Shown: positions 7,607 to 15,826 of the stretch, one piece after another
Position numbering within the stretch: the stretch's first letter is position 1
Layout of the letters: each line of letters starts with the position of its first letter
Source of the DNA: Xanthomonas sp. 3793
GTDB lineage: Bacteria; Pseudomonadota; Gammaproteobacteria; Xanthomonadales; Xanthomonadaceae
Direction: 5' to 3'
Assembly: GCF_024806835.1 (NCBI RefSeq)
Contig: NZ_JANTYU010000008.1
Span: forward strand, 82,793 to 146,792
DNA: 64,000 bases
The notes under the pieces: generated by a model
Seen by the model: only the letters and a program-made list of their open reading frames with translations
What the model was told of the DNA's origin: nothing
Databases searched by the model: none
Position numbers and translations under genes: made by a program

Positions 7607-8848
7607 TCAGTACAAGATCCGCGTCCGCAGGGTCCCTTCGATCAGGGCCAGGCCTTCCTTCAGCGCGGTGGCCTGCGCCTCGCTGGCACTGACGTCGATC
7701 ACCACGTAGCCGACCTTGGCGTCGGTACGCAGGAACTGGCCGTCGATGTTGACGTTGTGGCGCGAGAACAGCTCGTTGATCTTGGACAGCACGCCCGGCA
7801 CGTTGCGGTGGATGTGCAGCAACCGCAGGCTGTCGGGGTGTTCGGGCAGGGTGACCTCGGGGAAATTCACCGCCGACAAGGTGCTGCCATTGTCGCTGTA
7901 GCGCACCAGCTTGGCGGCCACTTCGATGCCGATATTGTCCTGCGCTTCCAGCGTGCTGCCGCCCACGTGCGGGGTCAGGATCACGTTGTCGTGTGCGGTC
8001 AGCGGCGATTCGAAGACATCGCCATTGCCCTTGGGCTCGACCGGGAACACGTCCACCGCCGCGCCGCCGATCTGACCGGAGGTGAGCGCCGCATCCAGCG
8101 CGTCGATATCGATGACGGTGCCGCGCGAGGCGTTGATCAGATGCGCGCCGGGCTTCATGCGCGCGATTTCAGCCGCGCCGATCATGTCCTTGGTGGACGC
8201 AGTCTCCGGCACGTGCAGGGTCACCACGTCCGAGCGCGCCAGCAGGTCGTCCAGGTCGATCGCCGCGCGCGCGTTGCCCAGCGACAGCTTGGTTTCGATG
8301 TCGTGGAAGATCACCTGCATCCCCAAGGATTCGGCCAGCACCCCGACCTGGGTGCCGATGTGTCCGTAACCGACGATGCCCAGCACCTTGCCACGCGTTT
8401 CGTGGCTGCCAGCGGCCGACTTGGACCAGCCGCCGCGATGGCATTCGGCGTTTTTCTGCGGAATGCCGCGCAACAGCAGGATCGCCTCGGCGATCACCAG
8501 CTCGGCCACGCTGCGGGTGTTGGAATAGGGCGCGTTGAACACCGGAATGCCGGCCAGCTCGGCCGCGTCCAGGTCGACCTGATTGGTGCCGATGCAGAAG
8601 CAGCCCACCGCGATCAGGCGCTTGGCATGCGCCAGTACCTGCGCGCTCAACTGCGTGCGCGAGCGGATGCCCACGATATGCGCCTCGGCAATGCGCGCGA
8701 TGAGTTCGTCTTCGGGCAACGACTTGGAGTGCAGTTCGATCTGCGAATAACCGGCGGCGCGGAACACATCCACCGCGGTCGGGCTGATGCCTTCCAGCAA
8801 CAGCACGCGGATGTCCTGCTTGGGAAACGAGGTTCTCTTCGGCGACAT
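7607..8848 (-). CDS. serA: D-3-phosphoglycerate dehydrogenase
   Basis: The 413-residue NAD-dependent enzyme oxidises 3-phosphoglycerate to 3-phosphohydroxypyruvate, the first step of serine synthesis. The Rossmann motif IVGYGHIG is near residue 160 and the catalytic segments LHVPET and TPHVGGSTLEAQ follow. A C-terminal ACT domain (from about residue 340, with HRNVPGVLSKINELF) is the usual site of serine feedback inhibition. The ATG at 8848 gives MSPKRTSFPK and the length expected of the E. coli-type enzyme; the open frame continues upstream without similarity. It diverges from an FAD dehydrogenase gene that may recycle a SerA side product. Confidence 0.96.
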   Translation of the reverse strand: MSPKRTSFPKQDIRVLLLEGISPTAVDVFRAAGYSQIELHSKSLPEDELIARIAEAHIVGIRSRTQLSAQVLAHAKRLIAVGCFCIGTNQVDLDAAELAGIPVFNAPYSNTRSVAELVIAEAILLLRGIPQKNAECHRGGWSKSAAGSHETRGKVLGIVGYGHIGTQVGVLAESLGMQVIFHDIETKLSLGNARAAIDLDDLLARSDVVTLHVPETASTKDMIGAAEIARMKPGAHLINASRGTVIDIDALDAALTSGQIGGAAVDVFPVEPKGNGDVFESPLTAHDNVILTPHVGGSTLEAQDNIGIEVAAKLVRYSDNGSTLSAVNFPEVTLPEHPDSLRLLHIHRNVPGVLSKINELFSRHNVNIDGQFLRTDAKVGYVVIDVSASEAQATALKEGLALIEGTLRTRILY

Positions 8849-9056
8849 GGGGGAGCGCAATGCAGCAATCGGGTCGGCAACTATGCCAGATGGGGTGCCC
8901 GATGGGGCGCCCGCAACGCACTGTTCGCAGTCGCGCAGCCCTTGCGCCGCAACGGTTTCAGCTGAATCGAACGGGTTCGCGGCGACTGGCGGTGCGGCTG
9001 GACGAGGCCGGCGCGCACTGGCACGCTGTGTGGTTCCTACTGCAGCGCCGTGTGCC

Positions 9057-10475
9057 ATGACCGATCCCCGCATTCTTTCGTTGCAACAGGCCGTGCCGGC
9101 ACTGCGTCTGAAAACCGATCCGGCCGACCTGGAGCATTACGGCCGCGACTGGACCCGGCGCTGGACGCCGAACCCGTTAGCCATCGCACTTCCAGGCTCG
9201 GTCGAGGAAGTGCAGGCCGTGATGCAGTGGGCAAACGCGCAAGGCATGGCAGTGGTGCCATCGGGCGGGCGCACCGGTCTGTCCGGCGGCGCGGTAGCCG
9301 CCAACGGCGAGCTGGTGCTCAGCCTGGAGCGCCTGAACAAGCCGCTGGATTTCAATGCGGTGGATCGCACGCTGACAGTGCAGGCCGGCATGCCGCTGGA
9401 AGCGGTGCACAACGCCGCGCGCGAACATGGCCTGGTGTATCCGGTGGATTTCGCCGCACGTGGTTCCTGCTCGATCGGCGGCAACATCGCCACCAATGCC
9501 GGCGGCATTCGCGTGATCCGCTATGGCAACACCCGCGAATGGATTGCCGGCCTGAAAGTGGTCACCGGCGGCGGCGAGCTGCTCGCGCTCAACAATGCCC
9601 TGGTGAAAAATTCCAGCGGCTACGATTTCCGTCATCTGATGATCGGTTCCGAAGGCACGCTCGGTATCGTGGTCGAAGCGACGCTGCGGCTGACCGACCC
9701 GCCGCCGCCGAGCAATGTGATGCTGCTGGCGCTGCCCTCGTTCGAGGTGTTGATGCAGGTGTTTGCCGCATTCCGCGCGCAACTGCGGCTGGAAGCGTTC
9801 GAGTTCTTCACCGACCGCGCACTGGAACACGTGCTCGCGCACGGCGCGCAGGCTCCCTTTGCCGAGGTCCATCCGTATTACGTGGTCACCGAATTCGCCG
9901 CCGGCGACGAGGCGCAGGAAGCCGCGGCGATGGCGGCGTTCGAAACCTGCATGGAGCAGGGCTGGGTCAGCGACGGGGTGATCAGCCAGAGCGATGCGCA
10001 GGCCGCGCAACTGTGGCGGCTGCGCGAGGGCATCACCGAAGCGGTGGCGCGCTACACCCCCTACAAGAACGACGTATCGGTGCGCATCTCGGCCATGCCG
10101 GCGTTTCTGGCCGAAACCCAGGCACTGCTCGGCGAGGCGTACCCGCATTTCGATGTGGTGTGGTTCGGCCATATCGGCGACGGCAACCTGCATATCAACG
10201 TGCTCAAGCCCGACGCCACCAGCCAGGCCGATTTCGTGACGGCCTGCGATCAGGTCACCAAGGTGCTGGCACATGCGCTGCAGCGCTTTGGCGGCAGCAT
10301 TTCTGCCGAGCATGGTATCGGGCTGGTCAAGAAGCCCTACCTGTGGAGCACGCGCTCTACCGCTGAAATCGCGGTGATGCGCGGCGTCAAACATGTGCTC
10401 GATCCTCATCTTTTGCTGAATCCCGGCAAGCTGTTCGACATGGACGAGGTGCCCGGCGCAGCGACTGCCGGGTAG
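9057..10475 (+). CDS. FAD-binding dehydrogenase, D-2-hydroxyglutarate / glycolate oxidase type
   Basis: The 472-residue flavoprotein belongs to the FAD_binding_4 plus FAD-oxidase C-terminal family (GlcD, D-lactate and D-2-hydroxyglutarate dehydrogenases). The FAD-binding motif PSGGRTGLSGGA is near residue 70. The C-terminal metal and substrate motifs HIGDGNLHIN and SAEHGIGLVKK are present. I chose the ATG at 9057 (MTDPRILSLQQ); the upstream frame overlaps the serA leader and is unlike the family. Divergence from serA supports D-2-hydroxyglutarate as substrate, because SerA reduces 2-ketoglutarate to it. The sequence alone cannot exclude glycolate or D-lactate. Confidence 0.85.
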   Translation: MTDPRILSLQQAVPALRLKTDPADLEHYGRDWTRRWTPNPLAIALPGSVEEVQAVMQWANAQGMAVVPSGGRTGLSGGAVAANGELVLSLERLNKPLDFNAVDRTLTVQAGMPLEAVHNAAREHGLVYPVDFAARGSCSIGGNIATNAGGIRVIRYGNTREWIAGLKVVTGGGELLALNNALVKNSSGYDFRHLMIGSEGTLGIVVEATLRLTDPPPPSNVMLLALPSFEVLMQVFAAFRAQLRLEAFEFFTDRALEHVLAHGAQAPFAEVHPYYVVTEFAAGDEAQEAAAMAAFETCMEQGWVSDGVISQSDAQAAQLWRLREGITEAVARYTPYKNDVSVRISAMPAFLAETQALLGEAYPHFDVVWFGHIGDGNLHINVLKPDATSQADFVTACDQVTKVLAHALQRFGGSISAEHGIGLVKKPYLWSTRSTAEIAVMRGVKHVLDPHLLLNPGKLFDMDEVPGAATAG

Positions 10476-10508
10476 TCTTTTCACCACCTCACATGGAATG
10501 ACACGCCG

Positions 10509-10802
10509 ATGATGCGCTCCCTGGTGTTTTGTGCTTTGACCCTGTTGCCGCTGGCAGCCGCCGCATCCAGTCTTGCGGGAACCTCGGCCGGCGCGTCGTC
10601 GGCCGGTTCGTCCAACAGCAGCAGTTCCGGCGACGACAAGGTGGTTGCCGACGCGCGCGAAGATGCAGCCGGCTTCGTGGCCAGCGACGGTGCCATCCGC
10701 GGCGCGCGTCTGGAAGCGGCATTGCTGCAGTTGCGCAGTCGCAGCGATGCGGCGCGCGCGTCCAGCGACCTGGAACTGGCTCAGTCCATCCTGGCGCAGT
10801 GA
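10509..10802 (+). CDS. Small secreted protein, DUF2388 family
   Basis: The 97-residue protein has a cleavable signal peptide (LVFCALTLLPLAAAAS), a Ser/Gly-rich linker, and a conserved C-terminal part DDKVVADAREDAAGFVAS-DGAIRGARLEAAL. That part matches the DUF2388 family, common in Pseudomonas and Xanthomonas. Function is unknown. The start is one of two adjacent ATG codons at 10509 and 10512. Its stop codon overlaps the GTG start of the next gene, so the two proteins are translationally coupled and probably act together in the envelope. Confidence 0.85.
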   Translation: MMRSLVFCALTLLPLAAAASSLAGTSAGASSAGSSNSSSSGDDKVVADAREDAAGFVASDGAIRGARLEAALLQLRSRSDAARASSDLELAQSILAQ

Positions 10803-12670
10803 CTCGTCGCCGCCGGTGCGTAGGGCTGTGGCTGGCCGCAGCGATCGCACCGGCGACGCACGCCCAATCGCAGCGTTCGCCCACGCTGCAGGTGTCGGTT
10901 GTCGCATCGGAGCTGACCCCGTCAGAACGCGCAGCCAGCCAGGCGCTGGTGCAGCAGGTTCAACACCGGTTGCCGACAGGGTGGGGACAGCGCGATGCGG
11001 CAGCCATTCAATTGCAGTGGCGCCGCGACCTGCCGGCGCAGGTGCATGGCCGCGCCATCGGCAATCGCATCCTGCTCGATCATGCGCTGTTGCACGCCTG
11101 GAGCATGCAGCCTGCCAGCGCACGCACTGATATCGGCGCGCCGGCCACACGCGCGGCGATGGCGGCGTTGGTGCACGAATTGGCGCATGTGCGCGACCGT
11201 GGAGCGGGCAGCGCGTTGTCGCGCGACCCACGCCTGCGCGATCTTGCCGGCTGGCAGGTGCGTCCGTGGCGGGTCGGACGCGGCGCAAACCGCTTCAGCG
11301 ACCGCAGCCCGGATGCCTACGAGCGGCATAGCCCGGCCGAATTTTTCGCGGTCAATCTTGAACATTACGTGCTGGATGCGGACTACGCCTGCCGCCGTCC
11401 GGCGCTTGCGGCGTGGTTTTCCGAGCGGCTAGGGCCACCGCAGGCTGTCGCCGCGTGCGCGCCGACCTTGCCGTATCTGCAGGCCGACAACGATGCCGGT
11501 GCGATGTCGTTGCTGACGTTGGATCCGGCGCGGGTCTATGCGGTGGACTACCTGCTTGCCGAAGGCAACGAGCAGCCGATGAGCCGCTGGGGCCACAGCA
11601 TGTTGCGCCTGGTGATCTGCGCGCCCGGTCGCGTGCCAGGGCCAGCATGCCGGCTGGATCTGCAGTATCACCGCGTGCTGTCGTTTCGTGCATTCGTCGG
11701 CGATGTGCAGATTTCCAGCTGGCGCGGGCTGACCGGGTCGTACCCGTCGCGATTATTCGTGCTGCCGCTGAACCAGGTCATCGACGAGTACACCAAGGTG
11801 GAGCTGCGTGCCCTGTCGTCGGTGCCGCTGGCGCTGAGCCCGGATGAGATCGCCGCGCTGCTGACGCGCGCCGCGCAGGTGCACTGGAGCTACGACGGGC
11901 GCTATTACTTCATCAGCAACAATTGCGCGGTGGAAACCTACAAGTTGCTGCATGACGGCGTGTCACGCCTGGCTGCCGCCGGCCTGTCATCGATCACCCC
12001 GCGCGGCGTGCGCCAGCGCCTGGAACGCGCGGGCCTTGCCGATCTGCACGTGCTGGACGACCGCGCGCAGGCAACACGTCAGGGCTATTACTTCGAATCG
12101 GCGGCGGCGCATTATCAGGCCATGTTCGACGTGCTTCGGCGTGGCATCCCGGTGCCGCAAACCAGCGTGGCGCAATGGCTGGATGCCGCACCTGGCGCAC
12201 GCGCGCAGTGGTTGGACCGCGGCGGCCTGCGCGAAACCGCAGCCGCACTGCTGCTGGAGCAAGCCGCATTACGGCGACAGGAACTGGTCGCGCGCGATGC
12301 ACTCAAGCGCCTGTTGCGGCCCGGCATTGCCGAGCGTGCAGCCGTGCAGGATCAGCTGCAGAGCCTGTTCGCCCGGCAGGCGCAACTCAGTCACCCGGCT
12401 GCGCTGCTCGACGGCCCCGGCTACGGACTACCGCAGGCCGACGAGCAGCAGCGCGTCAGTGTGCAGGTTGCGCAGGCGAGCGGCGGCCTGGCCGAAGGGT
12501 GGAGGCAATTGCAGGCCCTGGGTCGCCAGCAGCTGTCGGCCGGGTTGCGTGCCGATCTGGAGCAGGCCGAGGCGAACGTCGAGACGCTGCGGGCACGCTT
12601 GCGGATGCTTGCGCAGCCGGTGCAGGCAGTTGCGTCAGTGCCGGAGCAGCGGGTGGCAACTGAACGCTGA
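10799..12670 (+). CDS. Exported DUF4105 (Lnb-like periplasmic domain) protein
   Basis: The GTG at 10799 overlaps the preceding stop as GTGA. It opens a 623-residue protein with an Arg-rich signal peptide (VTRRRRCVGLWLAAAIAPATHA). An N-terminal half with VHELAHVRD and HSPAEFFAVNLEHYV resembles a metal-binding protease-like domain. The middle (residues ~240-420) has the DUF4105 hallmarks MSRWGHSMLRL, FVGDVQISSWRGLTGSYPS and YYFISNNCAVET. The C-terminal third is helical and Gln/Arg-rich. The HELAH segment and the Cys/His pair suggest a hydrolase or acyltransferase in the periplasm, but this is inference and no function is established. Confidence 0.85.
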   Translation: MTRRRRCVGLWLAAAIAPATHAQSQRSPTLQVSVVASELTPSERAASQALVQQVQHRLPTGWGQRDAAAIQLQWRRDLPAQVHGRAIGNRILLDHALLHAWSMQPASARTDIGAPATRAAMAALVHELAHVRDRGAGSALSRDPRLRDLAGWQVRPWRVGRGANRFSDRSPDAYERHSPAEFFAVNLEHYVLDADYACRRPALAAWFSERLGPPQAVAACAPTLPYLQADNDAGAMSLLTLDPARVYAVDYLLAEGNEQPMSRWGHSMLRLVICAPGRVPGPACRLDLQYHRVLSFRAFVGDVQISSWRGLTGSYPSRLFVLPLNQVIDEYTKVELRALSSVPLALSPDEIAALLTRAAQVHWSYDGRYYFISNNCAVETYKLLHDGVSRLAAAGLSSITPRGVRQRLERAGLADLHVLDDRAQATRQGYYFESAAAHYQAMFDVLRRGIPVPQTSVAQWLDAAPGARAQWLDRGGLRETAAALLLEQAALRRQELVARDALKRLLRPGIAERAAVQDQLQSLFARQAQLSHPAALLDGPGYGLPQADEQQRVSVQVAQASGGLAEGWRQLQALGRQQLSAGLRADLEQAEANVETLRARLRMLAQPVQAVASVPEQRVATER

Positions 12671-12918
12671 GGTGGCGCGTCGGTTGATGGCCAGGTTGCA
12701 GACATCGCCAGTGCAGCCGGCAGACGGACAGGCCCGCGACTTGAATGCCGTTGAGACGATTGCTGGTGAGTCGACGCCGACCAATGGCGCGTCTGCAGCA
12801 TTGCACTGCGAAGGAGTGGCCGGGATACCCGGCACTCGGCACTTTCCGTTTCCATCGTGAGTGAGCGGCTTGCTGCAGTCGCAGCTGCAACAAGCCGTCA
12901 GACCGGTGAATGCACTGC

Positions 12919-13299
12919 TCAGGTCGCTGGCTGCAAATCCGCCTGGGCGGCATACTGCCGCAACCATTGGCTCACATGCGCATCGTTGCGGTAGCGCTGC
13001 ATCAGCTTGGCCAGGCGCGCCGGTGCGGGTGTGCAGAATTGCGCCACCGCCACCTCGATTTCGTGGCGGCGGTCGGCGTCGTAGGGTTCTTCGCCGGCGA
13101 AGTGTTCGCAGGTGTCGTAGTCCTCTACCAGCTTGCGCACATCCTCCGGCATGCCGCACAGGCCTGCCGGATGTTGCAGCCATTCGTCTTCCACCTTGGG
13201 GTCGGTGCAGGGGGCCGCTGCGGAGGCCGGCGCAGGCGCCGGTTCCGCGGTGCAGGCAGCCAGCAGCCCCAGGGTCAGGGCAACGGCCAGGCGACGCAT
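12919..13299 (-). CDS. Small hypothetical lipoprotein
   Basis: The 126-residue protein begins with a lipoprotein signal (MRRLAVALTLGLLAACT; lipobox LAAC) and an Ala/Pro-rich linker. A compact domain with four further Cys residues follows (CTDPK, LCGMP, TCEHF, FCTPA), likely in two disulfides. I do not recognise the family. Its ATG overlaps the stop of efpL by one base (TGATG), so it is translated in the same operon. An envelope location is expected. Confidence 0.8.
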   Translation of the reverse strand: MRRLAVALTLGLLAACTAEPAPAPASAAAPCTDPKVEDEWLQHPAGLCGMPEDVRKLVEDYDTCEHFAGEEPYDADRRHEIEVAVAQFCTPAPARLAKLMQRYRNDAHVSQWLRQYAAQADLQPAT

Positions 13300-13865
13300 C
13301 AGTCGGCGCGGCCGGCAAACTCGCCGGTGGTGGTGTTGACCAGCACGCGCTCACCGTTGGTGATGTACTCGGGCACCATGATTTCCATGCCGGTGTTGAG
13401 CTTGGCCGGTTTGGGGCGCTTGGTGGCGGTGCCGCCCTTGAGTTCCGGCGGCGTCTCGACCACTTCCAGCGTCACCGTCTGCGGCAGCTGCACCGCCACC
13501 GGCTGGTCGTCGATCACCTGCACATAGATGCCGGTCAGCCCGTCGGTGATGTAGCCGGCATCGGTGCCGATCACATCGGCGTCCAGGGTGTAAGGCGTGA
13601 AGTCTTCGTCGTCCATGAACACGAATGCCTCGCCATCCTTGTACGAAAACGTGGACAGGCGACGCAGCAATTCCACTTCCGGCAGGTTGTCGTCGGCATC
13701 GAAGCTGGCATCGGTCTTCACCCCGCCCGGCACGCTGTACATGATGAACCGGAAGCGCACATTGCCGCCGCGGCCCTGCGGCGAGCTGCGCTCGATGTCG
13801 CGGATCTGGTAGATGCCGCCGTTGTATTCGACGACGTTGCCTTTCTTGATGTCGTTGGCTTTCAT
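13299..13865 (-). CDS. efpL: Elongation factor P-like protein EfpL (YeiP)
   Basis: The 188-residue protein has the three-domain EF-P fold and the YeiP C-terminus EFAGRAD. In place of the short EF-P loop with a modified Lys it has an extended loop SSPQGRGGN with Arg32 at the tip, as in the E. coli paralogue (Arg33). EfpL relieves ribosome stalling at polyproline-type and other difficult motifs without post-translational modification. The ATG at 13865 gives MKANDIKKGN; the longer open frame runs into an intergenic repeat. It is followed by the small lipoprotein with a one-base overlap. Confidence 0.94.
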   Translation of the reverse strand: MKANDIKKGNVVEYNGGIYQIRDIERSSPQGRGGNVRFRFIMYSVPGGVKTDASFDADDNLPEVELLRRLSTFSYKDGEAFVFMDDEDFTPYTLDADVIGTDAGYITDGLTGIYVQVIDDQPVAVQLPQTVTLEVVETPPELKGGTATKRPKPAKLNTGMEIMVPEYITNGERVLVNTTTGEFAGRAD

Positions 13866-13875
13866 GGGTGTAAGT

Positions 13876-13972
13876 CGGAGATTGGGGATTGGGGATTTGG
13901 GATTGGCAAGTGCGGTTGGGTTGCAATCGGCGGTTGCCGTTGCAAATCCCCAATCCCGACTCACCAATCCCG
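13876..13972. repeat. GGGATTGG-type inverted intergenic repeat
   Basis: A run of GGGGATT/GGGATTGG units (13881-13907) faces an inverted run of AATCCCC/CCAATCCC units (13944-13971) across about 36 nt. It fills the gap between efpL and the SDR gene. A single-arm copy occurs at 22166-22195. I treat it as a Xanthomonas intergenic repeat of unknown role. Confidence 0.75.
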
Positions 13973-13973
13973 G

Positions 13974-14744
13974 CTACTTGGGTGCCAGCCGCACGCCGCC
14001 GTCCAGGCGAATCACTTCGCCATTGAGATAGCGATTGCGCAGGATGAAGGCGACGGTGTCGGCATATTCGTCGGGTTGGCCCAGGCGCGAGGGGAACGGA
14101 ATCGAGGCCGACAGCGATTGCTGCACGGCCTCGGGCATGCCGTCCACCATCGGGGTCCAGAACACGCCGGGTGCGATCGTCATCACGCGGATGCCGAAGC
14201 GCGCCAGCTCGCGCGCCATCGGCAGCGTCATGCCGACCACGCCGCCCTTGCTGGCGGCATAGGCGGCCTGGCCGATCTGGCCCTCGAAGGCGGCCACCGA
14301 CGCGGTATTGATGATCACCCCGCGCTCGCCATCGTTGCCGGCGGGGTTGTGCTGCATCACATCGGCCGCGGCCTTGGCGACATTGAAGCTGCCGACCAGG
14401 TTGACCAGCACGGTGGTGCGGAAGGTCGCCAGCGGCATGGGCGCCTCCTTGCCGAGCACACGGCCTGCGCCGAGGATGCCGGCGCAGTTCACCACAAGAT
14501 TCAGTCCGCCCAGCGCCTGCGCGGCCTGCGCGACATTGGCGGCCACCTGTTCTTCGTCGGTGACATCGGTGGGCAGGTAGTGCGCATTGCCGGCACCCAG
14601 CAAGGCCAGCGCCGCATCGGCCTTGTCGGCATTGACGTCGAACAACGCGACCTTGCCGCCATCGGCCACGATGCGTTGCGCCACCGCCAGGCCCAGGCCG
14701 GACACGCCGCCGGTGATGACGGCAAGAACAGAGGATGACTGCAT
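13974..14744 (-). CDS. Short-chain dehydrogenase, 3-hydroxyacyl-CoA dehydrogenase type 2-like
   Basis: The 256-residue SDR protein has the NAD motif TGGVSGLG near the N-terminus, NCAG, the catalytic Ser in NTASVAA and YAASK. The overall pattern (VFWTPMVDGMP, C-terminal LDGGVRLAPK) resembles the HSD10 group. That group oxidises short-chain 3-hydroxyacyl-CoA, including 2-methyl-3-hydroxybutyryl-CoA in isoleucine breakdown. The genes upstream on the same strand (HMG-CoA lyase, enoyl-CoA hydratase) support a branched-chain acyl-CoA role. The exact substrate is inferred. Confidence 0.85.
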   Translation of the reverse strand: MQSSSVLAVITGGVSGLGLAVAQRIVADGGKVALFDVNADKADAALALLGAGNAHYLPTDVTDEEQVAANVAQAAQALGGLNLVVNCAGILGAGRVLGKEAPMPLATFRTTVLVNLVGSFNVAKAAADVMQHNPAGNDGERGVIINTASVAAFEGQIGQAAYAASKGGVVGMTLPMARELARFGIRVMTIAPGVFWTPMVDGMPEAVQQSLSASIPFPSRLGQPDEYADTVAFILRNRYLNGEVIRLDGGVRLAPK

Positions 14745-14883
14745 GCGGTGGTTCCCTGATAAAAGACACGACGACCGACGGAAGCCGGCACGGGGCGGTG
14801 ACCGAGACGGCCGGCAATTCTAGCCGAAGCCTTTGCGCGATCGTGGCGGTGGATGCTTGCGCTGCAACGGCAGCGGCGCTGTG

Positions 14884-15780
14884 TCAGCCGGCTGCAGCCA
14901 GCGCCCTGCCGACCTTGCTGCCGGTCTCGCGGCCCAGCAGGTGCGCCAGCCAGCGGCCGGTGTGGGCGAGGGCGGGCAGGTCGATCCCGCTCGACATGCC
15001 CAAGCCGTGCAGCAGATACACCACATCTTCGCTGGCCACATTGCCGCTGGCGCCCTTGGCATACGGGCAACCACCGGCGCCTGACACCGCCGCATCGACC
15101 ACGCGCACGCCCTGTTCCAGGCAGGCCGCGATATTGGCCAGCGCCTGCCCGTAGGTGTCATGGAAATGCACGGCCAGTGCGTGCATCGGCACCGCCTCTG
15201 CCACTGCGGCCAGCATCTGGCGCGCCTTGCGCGGGGTGCCGACGCCGATGGTGTCGCCCAGCGAAATTTCGTAGCAGCCCAGCGCGTACAGCCGCTGCGC
15301 GACATCCACCACGTCCGCCACCGGCACCTGGCCTTGATACGGGCAACCCAGCACCGTGGAGACGTAGCCGCGCACGCGCACACCGTCGAGGGCGGCCTGC
15401 GCAAGGATCGGCCGGAAGCGCTCGAGCGATTCGTCGATACCGGCATTGGTATTGGTGCGGTTGAAGGCCTCCGACGCCGCAGTGAAGACCGCCACCTCCT
15501 GCGCGCCGGCCGCCTGCGCGCGGGTGTAGCCCTGCAGGTTCGGCACCAGCACCGGATAGGCGATGCCAGGTGCCTGTGTGATGCCGGCAAAGACCTCGGT
15601 CGCGTCGGCCAGCTGCGGCACCCAGCGCGGGCTGACGAAGCTGGTCGCCTCGATGGTGCGCAGGCCGGTGGCCGACAGCCGATCGATCAACGCAATCTTG
15701 TCGGCGGTGGCGATCGGTTGCGCCTCGTTCTGCAGCCCGTCGCGCGGGCCGACCTCGACAATGCGCACGAAGTCGCTCAT
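14884..15780 (-). CDS. mvaB: Hydroxymethylglutaryl-CoA lyase
   Basis: The 298-residue HMGL-like TIM barrel cleaves HMG-CoA to acetoacetate and acetyl-CoA, the last step of leucine catabolism. The N-terminal substrate and metal motif VEVGPRDGLQNE is near residue 8. VHFHDTYGQALANI and the catalytic-Cys loop GAGGCPYAKGASGN follow. The ATG at 15780 gives MSDFVRIVEVGPRDG; upstream codons are unlike the family. The gene lies 46 nt after the enoyl-CoA hydratase gene on the same strand, forming a leucine degradation pair. Confidence 0.94.
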   Translation of the reverse strand: MSDFVRIVEVGPRDGLQNEAQPIATADKIALIDRLSATGLRTIEATSFVSPRWVPQLADATEVFAGITQAPGIAYPVLVPNLQGYTRAQAAGAQEVAVFTAASEAFNRTNTNAGIDESLERFRPILAQAALDGVRVRGYVSTVLGCPYQGQVPVADVVDVAQRLYALGCYEISLGDTIGVGTPRKARQMLAAVAEAVPMHALAVHFHDTYGQALANIAACLEQGVRVVDAAVSGAGGCPYAKGASGNVASEDVVYLLHGLGMSSGIDLPALAHTGRWLAHLLGRETGSKVGRALAAAG

Positions 15781-15826
15781 GTCCGGGCCCCGCTGCCTGC
15801 AGCGGTGCGGGCAACCGCCCGGGTGC

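Noticed and set aside
9177..11288. 703-codon open frame on the minus strand opposite the FAD dehydrogenase and DUF4105 genes
   Set aside because: It lies antisense to two well-supported genes, is rich in Arg, His, Gln and Ala in no fold-like pattern, and arises from high-GC third-codon bias.
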